Shown here: positions 1-7,919 of the stretch, in pieces | How positions within the stretch are numbered: the first letter of the stretch is position 1 | Layout: each line of letters begins with the position of its first letter | Source: CAYMGM01 sp964390005 | Lineage (GTDB): Bacteria; Pseudomonadota; Alphaproteobacteria; UBA9219 | NCBI GenBank assembly: GCA_964390005.1 | Contig: CAYMGM010000020.1 | Coordinates: 1 to 26,387, forward strand | Length of the DNA: 26,387 bases | Reading direction: 5' to 3' | Made by a program: the position numbers and the translations under genes | Notes under the pieces: model-generated | Seen by the model: only the letters and a program-made list of their open reading frames with translations | The model's database searches: none | Told to the model about the DNA's origin: nothing

Positions 1-1105
1 TCCCTGCACCTGTGATCGCAAGGTCAAAGACATAGTCGCTGCTCGTGTGGTTGAACACGATCTTGCCTGTGCCCGCGCCAAACGCGATAGATGACGCCGA
101 GACCGTCCCAGCCGCTGCCGCCGCACTCCCGTGCGCTGCGCCGATGTTTAACGTGCCGGTGGAGCCATTATTTGCAGCAATCGTAAGAACACCGGATGCA
201 AGGATAGCCCCAGAGTCAGAAAGGGTAAGCGTTCCGACGCCCGTGTTTCCGATTTGCAGACTTGTTATTTCCCAAACAGAATTATTTCCTGATACTGTAA
301 CACTGCCTGTTGCGCTAGCATACCAACCAATCATAGCGCCTCCAGAGGACTGCAACTTTCCTCCAGACAGAATATCTATCGTACCAGATGACCCACCCAA
401 CACCCCAACAAGGGTTGAATCTCTTGTTGACGTCTGATAAACGATGCCCCCATTTTGAATAGTAAGCGTACCAGTACCGTTATTTGCAACTTGGAGTGTA
501 TCTGTGGTCCAAGTTGAGCCGTTCCCCGTTACAGTGGCTACCCCTGTAGCGTTATTGTACCACCCTAAAAGAGCCCCACTTGATATGACAGTCCCCCCAC
601 TTGAGACGGTGAGAGTGCCTGACGATCCCGCAGAGGCACCAATATATAGATTATTACCAACATTCAATGTTGCCCCAGATACAACAAAGAGATTTCCCGT
701 CCCCGTATTTGCAATCTGAACACTTTGGGTATTTGTCCAAGAGGACCCGGCTCCGGTTAGTGTGATTGTTCCAGACGCCCCAGCATTCCAGCCAATGATA
801 GAAGAGTCACTATATAAACGAGCACCATTTTGTACGGCCAGCGTTCCAGTACCGGCATATCCGACGCTTAACGTTCCTGTATTAGCTGTAAGTGCATTAA
901 GACTCACACCGCTTGCATCCACGAGAATTTCATCGCCACTTGTCGGTACAACATTTCCACTCCAGTTTGTGGCGTCGTTCCAGTTAGAAGTACCAGCCCC
1001 ACCATCCCAAGTGATGATCGATGCCTGAGCCACGGAGACCAAACTCGACGACAACAAAAGGGCAAGGGAAAGGTTTTTTATGGAGGAAGTAAAGGAAACG
1101 GACAT
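1..1105 (-). CDS. Autotransporter passenger with T5SS/PEP-CTERM-type repeats (partial, N-terminal 368 residues)
   Basis: The reverse strand is open from an ATG at 1105 to the window edge, so the C-terminus is missing. The product begins with a signal peptide (basic/polar start, then SLALLLSSSLVSVAQA, likely cleaved after residue 28). A WDGGAGTSNWNDATNW segment typical of type V secreted passengers follows. Then come Gly/Ser/Thr/Asn-rich beta-helix repeats with the pattern GTGTLxVxNGA, IGxxxGASGTITLTGAGSSWT, with a period of about 80 residues and two and a half to three copies visible. These match the T5SS/PEP-CTERM-associated repeat family. I infer a large surface or secreted adhesin-like protein; the beta-barrel or PEP-CTERM end would lie outside. 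The Shine-Dalgarno is weak, and ten C lie 24-33 nt upstream of the start. Plus-strand proline-rich frames here are shadows of the repeats. Whether it is type Va or PEP-CTERM-anchored cannot be decided from this part. Confidence 0.82.
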   Translation of the reverse strand, partial: MSVSFTSSIKNLSLALLLSSSLVSVAQASIITWDGGAGTSNWNDATNWSGNVVPTSGDEILVDASGVSLNALTANTGTLSVGYAGTGTLAVQNGARLYSDSSIIGWNAGASGTITLTGAGSSWTNTQSVQIANTGTGNLFVVSGATLNVGNNLYIGASAGSSGTLTVSSGGTVISSGALLGWYNNATGVATVTGNGSTWTTDTLQVANNGTGTLTIQNGGIVYQTSTRDSTLVGVLGGSSGTIDILSGGKLQSSGGAMIGWYASATGSVTVSGNNSVWEITSLQIGNTGVGTLTLSDSGAILASGVLTIAANNGSTGTLNIGAAHGSAAAAAGTVSASSIAFGAGTGKIVFNHTSSDYVFDLAITGAG

Positions 1106-1128
1106 GGAGCGTGATTTCCAAAGACAGA

Positions 1129-1138
1129 GGGGGGGGGG
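1129..1138 (-). repeat. Poly-C (poly-G on plus) homopolymer upstream of autotransporter
   Basis: Ten consecutive G on the plus strand read as C10 on the coding strand, 24-33 nt upstream of the autotransporter ATG. It lies in the leader or promoter region. Tracts of this type are known slipped-strand mispairing sites upstream of surface protein genes in other bacteria; a role here is inference. Confidence 0.7.
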
Positions 1139-1269
1139 ACAGATAAAAACAAAAATCAGCAAGAAAAGGTCGCAAATCAGACCAGCTAGAATGAGCCTAA
1201 AGACCCATCCGTTAACATTCGACTAACTTTTGTATGTAAGCAGATCCCCACGGCCACCTTTATTCGGAA

Positions 1270-1316
1270 ATCTAAGCAAAAGAAAAGGGCTGCCCGCCGA
1301 AGCTGACAGCCCTTCA
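1270..1316 (-). terminator. Rho-independent terminator of tig
   Basis: On the minus strand the stem AAGGGCTG / CAGCCCTT (1307-1314 with 1285-1292) encloses an inner GC-UUCG-GC tetraloop hairpin and is followed by TTCTTTTGC. It lies about 20 nt after the tig stop codon and separates tig from the autotransporter gene. Confidence 0.8.
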
Positions 1317-1335
1317 ATATCAAGTACGGAAGAAA

Positions 1336-2667
1336 TTAATCTTCCATGCTTTCCGGCATTTTCATCAGATCGTCTGCCGGAATCTTTTTGTCGGTGATCT
1401 TGGCCAAGGCCAAAACAAAATCGACAACTTTTTCTTCCAGCAGCGGCGCACGCAAACGCTCGATCGCGCCGCGGTTTTTCATGTAGTAGTCAAACACCGC
1501 TTTTTCTTGGCCGGGATAGCGTTGCACTTCGGCAATCAGCGCATTGCGCAGTTCCGTCTCGCCCACTTCGATTTTGTTCTTCTCGGCCAAGTGCGCCAAA
1601 AGAAGGCCCAAGCGAACGCGACGCTCTGCGATTTTGCGGTAGTCCGCTTTCAGTTCGTCTTCGCTCTTTTTCGCGTCTTCGTCCGACAGATGGCCATCGG
1701 CTTTGTCATGCTGAAGCTGATGCCAGATTTCGGCGAACTCGGCATCCACCATGCCAGCCGGAACCGGGAAATCATGCCCATCGGACAAGGCATCCATCAA
1801 CTGGCGCTTCAAAACCAAACGGCTGACGCGGTTATAGTCGGCGCCCATATCGTCGGAAATACGCTTTTTCAGCTTTTCAAGCGTTTCAAAGCCCATTTCC
1901 TTGGCCAGCGCGTCGTCGATCGCGGTGGCTTTATGCACGCGCAGTTCGTTCAACTTGACCGTGAAAACAGCGGCTTTACCGGCCAGATGCGCGGCGTGGT
2001 ACGCTTCGGGGAACGTGACGTTGATGTCTTTGGTCTCGCCCGGCTTCATGCCGACGATTTGGTCTTCAAAGTTATCGATGAAAGATTTTGTACCCAATTC
2101 CAGCTTGTGGCCTTCGCCTTTCATGCCGGGATACGCGGTGCCATCAACCTTGCCGTCAAAGTCGATCACGGCGACGTCGCCTATCTTGGCGGCGCGGGGC
2201 TTTTCAACCAATTCAGGCTCACGCACAGACTTGGCGAGGCGTTCAATCGCTTCGTCGATGGTTTTGTCGGCGACATCGGCGACTTTGCGCTCAAACGACA
2301 GCTTCGAGAAATCCATCGGCGTGATTTCAGGCAGAACTTCGACCGTCATATCGACTTCAAGGTCTTTACCGGCTTCGCCGCCCTTGATATCGACCTTGGG
2401 CTGCATCGCAGGGCGCAGCTTGTTGTCTTGCAGGGTCTTCTCGGCAGCGTCCGAGACGACTTTATCCATCACATCGGCGCGCGCGGCATCGCCATAGCGC
2501 TGGCGGATGATCGGAAGCGGAACCTTGCCCGGACGGAAGCCTTGGATCTTGGCCGTTTTGGCGATTTCTTCAAGGCGCGTGGTCACGGCCTTTTCGACGT
2601 CGTTCGCCGGAACCGTGATTTTGAAAGCGTGCAACAGACCTTCGTTTTTGACTTCCTGAACCTGCAT
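1336..2667 (-). CDS. tig: Trigger factor, ribosome-associated chaperone / peptidyl-prolyl isomerase
   Basis: The 443-residue product has the full trigger-factor layout. The N-terminal ribosome-binding domain carries the signature GFRPGK (residues 43-48). The FKBP-type isomerase domain runs from about 150 to 240 (IGDVAVIDFDGKVDG ... GMKPGE ... FPEAYHAAHLAGK). A long helical substrate-binding C-terminal domain follows. It binds near the ribosomal exit tunnel and shields nascent chains. I chose the ATG at 2667 (MQVQEVKNEG) because GGGGAA lies 6 nt upstream; a TTG four codons earlier falls inside that Shine-Dalgarno. tRNA-Leu is upstream on the same strand, 85 nt away, and may be cotranscribed. 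The common tig-clpP-clpX neighbourhood is absent: a terminator and an autotransporter follow instead. Confidence 0.97.
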   Translation of the reverse strand: MQVQEVKNEGLLHAFKITVPANDVEKAVTTRLEEIAKTAKIQGFRPGKVPLPIIRQRYGDAARADVMDKVVSDAAEKTLQDNKLRPAMQPKVDIKGGEAGKDLEVDMTVEVLPEITPMDFSKLSFERKVADVADKTIDEAIERLAKSVREPELVEKPRAAKIGDVAVIDFDGKVDGTAYPGMKGEGHKLELGTKSFIDNFEDQIVGMKPGETKDINVTFPEAYHAAHLAGKAAVFTVKLNELRVHKATAIDDALAKEMGFETLEKLKKRISDDMGADYNRVSRLVLKRQLMDALSDGHDFPVPAGMVDAEFAEIWHQLQHDKADGHLSDEDAKKSEDELKADYRKIAERRVRLGLLLAHLAEKNKIEVGETELRNALIAEVQRYPGQEKAVFDYYMKNRGAIERLRAPLLEEKVVDFVLALAKITDKKIPADDLMKMPESMED

Positions 2668-2705
2668 TCTGTTCCCCAATTCTGTCTTTCGTTTGTTATA
2701 GCTTG

Positions 2706-2723
2706 CCGCGCCTTAAGGCGCGG
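2706..2723 (-). other. Perfect 18-bp palindrome between tRNA-Leu and tig
   Basis: CCGCGCC-TTAA-GGCGCGG forms a strong hairpin just after the tRNA 3' end and about 40 nt before the tig start. There is no T run, so it is a weak terminator at best. It could serve as a processing or attenuating stem for a tRNA-tig transcript. Confidence 0.5.
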
Positions 2724-2752
2724 TCGCCTTCCCGAACATCGTTCGCAAAGGC

Positions 2753-2837
2753 TGGTACGGGTGAAGGGACTTGAACCCCCACGACCGAAGTCACTGGAAC
2801 CTAAATCCAGCGCGTCTACCAGTTCCGCCACACCCGC
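2753..2837 (-). tRNA. tRNA-Leu (anticodon UAG)
   Basis: An 85-nt cloverleaf on the minus strand. The acceptor stem is GCGGGTG / CACCCGT, the D-arm contains GGTAGACGC, and the anticodon stem-loop CTGGA-TTTAGGT-TCCAG gives anticodon TAG. A class II variable arm (GTGACTTCGGTCG region) and T-arm GGGGGTTCAAGTCCC follow, with CCA encoded. The long variable arm and anticodon fit leucine. Confidence 0.95.
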
Positions 2838-3081
2838 GTAAACTTGACGTTAGCCCCGCCGCGAAGAAGACAGCCGCCCCAAATCCGGAAGGACGCTCCA
2901 CTTTCACCGACGACGTTAGCCAGCCGCGCGCCTAAAGCCGTTTCGTTTCGCCAAGGCAAACGAAAAAGGCGACAGGCTTGCACAGCGTCGCGCCGAGCTT
3001 TCTAGAATCAATTCAGCAAAAGAGCAAAGCCTTTCGGCAGGGGCGCTCTGGTTTTTTCAAAGAAGAGGGAGCGGTAAAAGG
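2838..3081. other. Intergenic region without a recognisable gene
   Basis: I see no coding signal in these 244 bp. A hairpin AGAGC...GCTCT followed by TTTTGC on the minus strand (3021-3049) may terminate the small gene to its right. A 10-bp direct repeat GACGTTAGCC occurs at 2846 and 2912. The promoter of tRNA-Leu must lie here but I could not assign it. Confidence 0.4.
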
Positions 3082-3330
3082 TTAACGCACCCGTTCGCGA
3101 TAGCGGGCGGAAAAAGCTTCCAGCGACAAAATGCGGTTTTCGATCACAGGCGCGCAAGGCCCACCGCCGACCCGTAGCTGAAAGCGGACATGCGGAATCC
3201 CCATATTATCAGGCATGACGGCCACAACTTGCGCCGTTTCGACAAAGGCTCCCGCCCCGCGCCGCCGATAAGAAGCGCCGATTTCGACAGCCGCATTACG
3301 CCCGGCCAAAGCTTTGAAGAGAAGGCTCAT
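3082..3330 (-). CDS. Small hypothetical protein (82 aa), conserved-looking
   Basis: I do not recognise a named family. The 82-residue product is basic and has no signal peptide or membrane segment. Its core (VETAQVVAVMPDNMGIPHVRFQLRV, written by its ends VETAQV and HVRFQL) looks like a short beta-barrel, SH3-like fold, and it ends in a SARYRERVR tail. The start at 3330 has AAGG nine nt upstream. Base use matches the core neighbours, and the frame is flanked by hairpins on both sides, so it looks like a real monocistronic gene. It lies between nnr and tRNA-Leu on the minus strand. Function unknown. Confidence 0.7.
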   Translation of the reverse strand: MSLLFKALAGRNAAVEIGASYRRRGAGAFVETAQVVAVMPDNMGIPHVRFQLRVGGGPCAPVIENRILSLEAFSARYRERVR

Positions 3331-3351
3331 AACTTAACGCCTTTTCTTTCG

Positions 3352-3386
3352 AAAAAGAGATAAAGCGCTCAAAGTATCTCTTTTTT
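3352..3386. terminator. Bidirectional terminator between nnr and the small gene
   Basis: An 11-bp stem AAAAAGAGATA / TATCTCTTTTT with a 12-nt loop has T runs on either strand. On the minus strand it follows the NAD(P)HX repair gene and precedes the 82-aa gene. Confidence 0.65.
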
Positions 3387-3455
3387 AAGCGTTTCAGACA
3401 AGGTTTTTATGCATTTTCAAAAGATAAGCCTTGTTCTCGGCTTCTTTTGTTTAAT

Positions 3456-4949
3456 TTAACGTCCTTTTTCAATTTGTTGTAACTGCTTTGGAAGGCCTTT
3501 GACGATATCTTCGGCAATCAGCCCGGGGCCGAAAGTCTGTGCCGCGGCCCCGTGCAGCCACGCCGCCGCGACGCCCGCTTCAAAAGGCGTCATGCCCGAC
3601 GTCGCCAGTCCCAGGATCATGCCAGCCAAGACGTCGCCCGCCCCGCCCGTGGCAAGCCAAGGCGGCGCGTTGGTATTAACCACAGCAAGGCCATCCGGGT
3701 GCGCAATAACCGTATCGGCCCCTTTTAATAAAACGGCGCAGCCTGCGCGTTTAGCGGCTTGGCTCGCCCGCGTGATTTTGTCGCCCGTGCCCGCACCCAG
3801 ATCCGGAAACAAACGTAAAAACTCGCCTTCATGGGGGGTTAAAATGCATTCCTGATGCAGTGTTTGGAAAAGTTCGTCTGGCTTTTCAGCAAAAAGCGTT
3901 AAAGCATCCGCATCCAACACTGTTGTCTTTCCGGTCGCGAGCCCCGCCAGAATAAAGGCTTTTCCCGCCGGATCGCGCCCCAAGCCCGGCCCCATTAATA
4001 AACTGCGCCGCTGGGGGTCTTCGGCCAGGGCTTGCCAGGCCGTCAAATCATCCGCTTGCCGAACGATGACGCTTTCCAGCGCCTGCGCATATAAAGAGAC
4101 GGCCTCAGCCGGAGCGCCGATGGTGACCAGCCCCGCCCCCATACGCTGCGCCGCGCGCGCGGCCAACCGCGCCGCCCCCGTCATGACACCGCCGCCTAAA
4201 ATCAACGCGTGGCCGCGCGTATATTTATGAGACGTGGCAGATGGCAAGGGTAGATGTTCCAGCCATAAATCTTTTTTGTTTTCCAGCGTTACAAGGTCTT
4301 CTGCATTCAAAATCGGATCGGGAATACCTATATCGGCGACAAAAATCTCGCCACACAAGGCGACCCCTGGCAGCAAAACATGCCCGCGTTTTTTTCGAAA
4401 GAACGTCACCGTCGCAGCACAAACGGGGGCTGCACCCAAGATTTCCCCCGTATCGCCCGCAACGCCGCTGGGAATATCAACGGCCAAGACAGGCAGCTTG
4501 CGCGCCGCCCATTCTTGAAACAAGGCAGGCAACAGACCATCCAAAGGCCGGGCTAGACCCGTGCCAAACAAAGCGTCGATAATCAGCTCTGCCGACCCCG
4601 TCGTCTGTTCCGATAGCGTTTCAATATCACCCCCCCACGCTTCCTTGGCCGCCGCAGCTTCTGCCGACAAAACGCCCGAAGGCAAGGCCGCGACCCGAAC
4701 GTCCCAGCCTGCTTTGCGCAAAGCTGTTGCCGCCACAAAGCCGTCGCCGCCATTATTGCCAGGGCCGCAAACGACCAAAACAGGGCGCGGGGTCCATTTT
4801 TGTTGCACGACATCGGCGACCGCCCTTCCCGCAAGCGCCATCATACGGTCAAGCGAGATGATATCGGCTTGATGGGCGGCGCGCTCGACCCGGCGCATGC
4901 CCGCACAGGAAAGAACCGCCGCTTGACGCGAGGCCGTTTCATCAAACAT
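3456..4949 (-). CDS. nnr: Bifunctional NAD(P)H-hydrate epimerase / ADP-dependent NAD(P)H-hydrate dehydratase
   Basis: This 497-residue fusion repairs hydrated NAD(P)H. The N-terminal YjeF-type epimerase interconverts R and S hydrates: VCGPGNNGGDGFVAA, IIDALFGTGL and AVDIPSGVAGDTGE are its motifs. The C-terminal ribokinase-like dehydratase restores NAD(P)H using ADP: GHALILGGGVMTGAARLAA, MGPGLGRD, LDADALTLF, LTPHEGEF, LLKGADTVI and the catalytic ATGGAGDVLAGMI are present. Length and order match the E. coli YjeF type. I chose the ATG at 4949 (MFDETASRQ) because AAGGA lies 7 nt upstream; in-frame TTG codons further up lack support. It is divergent from polA across about 100 bp and ends before a bidirectional terminator, so it appears monocistronic. 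Confidence 0.95.
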   Translation of the reverse strand: MFDETASRQAAVLSCAGMRRVERAAHQADIISLDRMMALAGRAVADVVQQKWTPRPVLVVCGPGNNGGDGFVAATALRKAGWDVRVAALPSGVLSAEAAAAKEAWGGDIETLSEQTTGSAELIIDALFGTGLARPLDGLLPALFQEWAARKLPVLAVDIPSGVAGDTGEILGAAPVCAATVTFFRKKRGHVLLPGVALCGEIFVADIGIPDPILNAEDLVTLENKKDLWLEHLPLPSATSHKYTRGHALILGGGVMTGAARLAARAAQRMGAGLVTIGAPAEAVSLYAQALESVIVRQADDLTAWQALAEDPQRRSLLMGPGLGRDPAGKAFILAGLATGKTTVLDADALTLFAEKPDELFQTLHQECILTPHEGEFLRLFPDLGAGTGDKITRASQAAKRAGCAVLLKGADTVIAHPDGLAVVNTNAPPWLATGGAGDVLAGMILGLATSGMTPFEAGVAAAWLHGAAAQTFGPGLIAEDIVKGLPKQLQQIEKGR

Positions 4950-5030
4950 CAAAAGATCCTTTCCTAGATACCCATCAACAAGAAATGATTTTAACCGTCC
5001 TTCGGCGGGGATCAAGGTTTTCCCCTCTGC

Positions 5031-5048
5031 GCAGATCTGTTAATCTGC
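5031..5048 (+). other. Inverted repeat in the polA leader
   Basis: GCAGAT-6 nt-ATCTGC ends four bases before the polA ATG, where a Shine-Dalgarno would be expected and none is clear. It could be an operator or a translation-limiting hairpin; no function is shown. Confidence 0.35.
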
Positions 5049-5052
5049 CGCC

Positions 5053-7905
5053 ATGACACAGACGCCCCCCTCTTCCGATCCGCGCCTTTACCTGATTGAC
5101 GGTTCTGGCTTTATTTTTCGCGCTTACCACGCGTTGCCGCCCATGAACCGTCCCGACGGCACGCCGGTCAACGCGGTTTACGGCTTTTGCACGATGCTGC
5201 AAAAGCTGATGAACGATATGGGGGCCACGCGGATCGCCGTCATTTTCGACGCCGCGCGCAAAACGTTTCGGCAAGACATCTATCCGGCTTATAAAGCCAA
5301 CAGGCCCCCACCCCCGGAAGATTTGATCCCCCAATTCCCGCTGATCCGCGAGGCGACCCGCGCTTACGGCCTGCCCTCGATCGAGCTTGAGAATTTCGAA
5401 GCCGATGATTTGATCGCGTCTTACGCCCGGGCGGCGCTGGCCGAGGGGCAAAAGGTGCGCATTGTCTCGGCGGATAAAGACCTGATGCAACTGGTCCGCC
5501 CCGGTGTCGAGTTGTTCGACCCGATGAAAGCGACCCCCATCGGGGCAGCCGAAGTCGAAGCCAAGTTTGGCGTGTCGCCCGAAAAAGTGACGGATGTGCA
5601 AGCGCTGGCAGGCGACAGCACCGACAATGTCCCTGGCGTTCCGGGCATCGGCGTTAAAACGGCGGCGCAGCTGATCGGCGATTTTGGCGATTTGGAAACC
5701 TTGCTGGCCAAAGCGCATACGATCAAACAGCCCAAACGCCGCGAAGCTCTTCTGCAAAACGCGGATCTGGCGCGTATTTCAAAAAGGCTGGTGACGCTGG
5801 ATGAAGCCGCACCGCTTCCCCTTCCCCTTGACGCTTTACGGCTTGAACCCGATGGCATGGAAGCGCGCGTGGCCTTTCTGCGGCAACAAGGCTTTGCTTC
5901 GCTTATCGCGCGGCTTAAGAACAAGACGGAGACCTCTCTTCCTTCTGCGGCACTATCGGATCAAAGCGTGTCCCCTTCTTCAGATAAAACAGAATCTCCG
6001 GAAAAAGACGCCGAAAAGACGGCACTTCTCGCAGCTCTGACGGCTGCCGAATCCACGTACCAATGCCTTCAAACGCCCGAAGATCTTCAGCGCGTGGTGG
6101 ACGAAGCGCGCGCCTCGGGCCGCGTTGCCATCGACACAGAAACGGATTCGCTGGTGCCCAGCACAGCCAAGCTTGTTGGCATTTCGTTGGCCATCGCGCC
6201 TGGAAAAGCTTTTTACATTCCGGTCGCCCACACCGACCCCGCGGCGGGCCCCGAAGGCGGCTTTGCCTTTCACGATCAAACGGGCCCCCAGCAAATCCCC
6301 TTGGACAGCATTCGCGCCATCTTGCGCCCACTATTGCAAGACGACGCCACGCTGAAAATTGGCCACAACATCAAATACGATATGGAGGTGTTGACCGCGC
6401 ACGGCTTCGGCCCCATCGCGCCTTATGACGACACCATGCTTTTATCTTATGTCTTAGAGGCAGGCCTGCACGGCCACGGGCTGGATGAACTGGCGCTGCG
6501 CCACTTTCAGCACAAAATGATCTCTTTTGACGATGTCACGGGCACAGGCCGCGCGCGGATAACGTTTGATCGCGTGCCTTTGGATCTGGCCACCGATTAT
6601 GCCGCCGAAGACGCCGATTTCACCTTTCGCCTTTGGCTTTATTTGCGACCGCTTGTCGCGCAAAGCCACGTCATGCGCGTCTATGAACGGATCGAGCGCC
6701 CGCTTGTCCCCATTGTCGCCGCCATGGAAGAAGCAGGCATTTGCATTGATGCCGATCTGTTGCGCGTCCAAAGCGCGCGTCTGGCCGAGCGCATGCAAAA
6801 ACTGGAAACCGAGATTCACGCGCTGGCGGGCCACCCGTTCAACCTAGCGTCCCCCAAACAATTGGGCGAAGTTCTTTTCGCCGAGCAAGGCCTTCCCGGC
6901 GCTGTCAAAAGCAAAACGGGCGCGTTCAGCACCAGCGCCGATGTGCTGGAGCCGCTGGCCGAGACCTATCCCCTTGTTGCCAAGCTTTTAGATCACCGCG
7001 GCCTTGCCAAGCTGCGCAGCACCTATACCGATGCGCTGCCGGGGCAGATCCAAGCCAAAACCGGGCGCGTCCACACATCGTTTTCGCTGGTGGGCGCGGC
7101 AACGGGGCGTCTGTCGTCAACCGATCCCAATTTGCAAAACATCCCAATCCGCACCGAAGAAGGCCGCGCGATACGCCAAGCCTTTATCGCCGCGCCCGGC
7201 CATGTGTTGCTGTCGGTCGATTATTCGCAAATTGAATTGCGCTTGGCCGCCGAAGCTGCCGAGATCAAAACCTTGATCCAAGCCTTTGCCGACGGCGTCG
7301 ATATTCATGCGCTGACGGCGGCACAAGTCTTTGGCCTGCCATTGGAAGAAGTGTCAGCCGAGCGCCGCCGCGCGGCCAAAGCCATTAATTTTGGCATTGT
7401 GTACGGCATCAGCGGGTTTGGCCTTGCCAAGCAAATCGGTTGCAGCCCCGGCGAAGCCGCGGCCTTTATCCGCGATTATCTGGATCGCTTTCACGAACTG
7501 CGCGATTGGATTGAAACGACCAAGGCCTTTGCCCACGCGCACGGCTATGTCGAAACGCTTTTTGGCCGCCGCGTTCATGTTCCCGGCATTCGCGAAAAGC
7601 TCGCGGTCCGCCGCGCTGGAGCCGAACGCCAAGCCATCAATGCCCCCTTGCAAGGCACAGCCGCCGATATCATCAAACGCGCCATGATCCGCTTGCCCAG
7701 CGCGCTAACCGAGGCGGGACTTCAGGCCAAATTATTGCTTCAGGTTCATGACGAATTGATCTTGGAAGTGCCCGAGGCTGAGATCACGCAAACAGCGCCG
7801 CTGGTTCAACGCGTGATGGTCGAAGCGCCGTTGCCGGTTCTTCAGATGAAAGTCCCGCTGGTTGCCGAAGCTGGCTTTGCCGCCAACTGGGCCGCCGCGC
7901 ATTAA
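5053..7905 (+). CDS. polA: DNA polymerase I with 5' nuclease and proofreading domains
   Basis: The 950-residue enzyme fills gaps and removes Okazaki primers. The 5'-3' flap nuclease domain (residues 1 to about 290) has LIDGSGFIFRAYHALP, ENFEADDLIASYA, VSADKDLMQLV and GDSTDNVPGVPGIGVKTA. The 3'-5' exonuclease (about 335-530) is intact: D361 and E363 in AIDTETDSL, NIKYDMEVL, DDTMLLSYVL and YAAEDADFTF. The family A polymerase domain has motif A (SVDYSQIELRLAA, D723), motif B (RRAAKAINFGIVYGISGFG) and motif C (VHDELILEVP, D900 and E901). A variable Ser/Glu/Lys-rich linker lies near 295-320. The start has a poor ribosome-binding site and a small inverted repeat in front. It is divergent from nnr and convergent with the DUF808 gene. 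Confidence 0.98.
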   Translation: MTQTPPSSDPRLYLIDGSGFIFRAYHALPPMNRPDGTPVNAVYGFCTMLQKLMNDMGATRIAVIFDAARKTFRQDIYPAYKANRPPPPEDLIPQFPLIREATRAYGLPSIELENFEADDLIASYARAALAEGQKVRIVSADKDLMQLVRPGVELFDPMKATPIGAAEVEAKFGVSPEKVTDVQALAGDSTDNVPGVPGIGVKTAAQLIGDFGDLETLLAKAHTIKQPKRREALLQNADLARISKRLVTLDEAAPLPLPLDALRLEPDGMEARVAFLRQQGFASLIARLKNKTETSLPSAALSDQSVSPSSDKTESPEKDAEKTALLAALTAAESTYQCLQTPEDLQRVVDEARASGRVAIDTETDSLVPSTAKLVGISLAIAPGKAFYIPVAHTDPAAGPEGGFAFHDQTGPQQIPLDSIRAILRPLLQDDATLKIGHNIKYDMEVLTAHGFGPIAPYDDTMLLSYVLEAGLHGHGLDELALRHFQHKMISFDDVTGTGRARITFDRVPLDLATDYAAEDADFTFRLWLYLRPLVAQSHVMRVYERIERPLVPIVAAMEEAGICIDADLLRVQSARLAERMQKLETEIHALAGHPFNLASPKQLGEVLFAEQGLPGAVKSKTGAFSTSADVLEPLAETYPLVAKLLDHRGLAKLRSTYTDALPGQIQAKTGRVHTSFSLVGAATGRLSSTDPNLQNIPIRTEEGRAIRQAFIAAPGHVLLSVDYSQIELRLAAEAAEIKTLIQAFADGVDIHALTAAQVFGLPLEEVSAERRRAAKAINFGIVYGISGFGLAKQIGCSPGEAAAFIRDYLDRFHELRDWIETTKAFAHAHGYVETLFGRRVHVPGIREKLAVRRAGAERQAINAPLQGTAADIIKRAMIRLPSALTEAGLQAKLLLQVHDELILEVPEAEITQTAPLVQRVMVEAPLPVLQMKVPLVAEAGFAANWAAAH

Positions 7906-7919
7906 AAAAGCAACCGAAT

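Noticed and set aside
45..1028. Proline-rich plus-strand frames at the left end
   Set aside because: They are the reverse complement of Gly/Thr/Ser repeat codons of the autotransporter on the minus strand.
1507..2841. Long plus-strand frame of 444 codons opposite tig
   Set aside because: Tig is certain on the other strand; the frame is a codon-bias shadow and runs through tRNA-Leu.
2846..2921. Direct repeat GACGTTAGCC, two copies
   Set aside because: Ten bases, 66 bp apart, with no mobile-element feature; most likely chance.
4975..5757. 260-codon minus-strand frame opposite the 5' end of polA
   Set aside because: It reads antisense through the conserved flap nuclease domain and shows no family pattern of its own.
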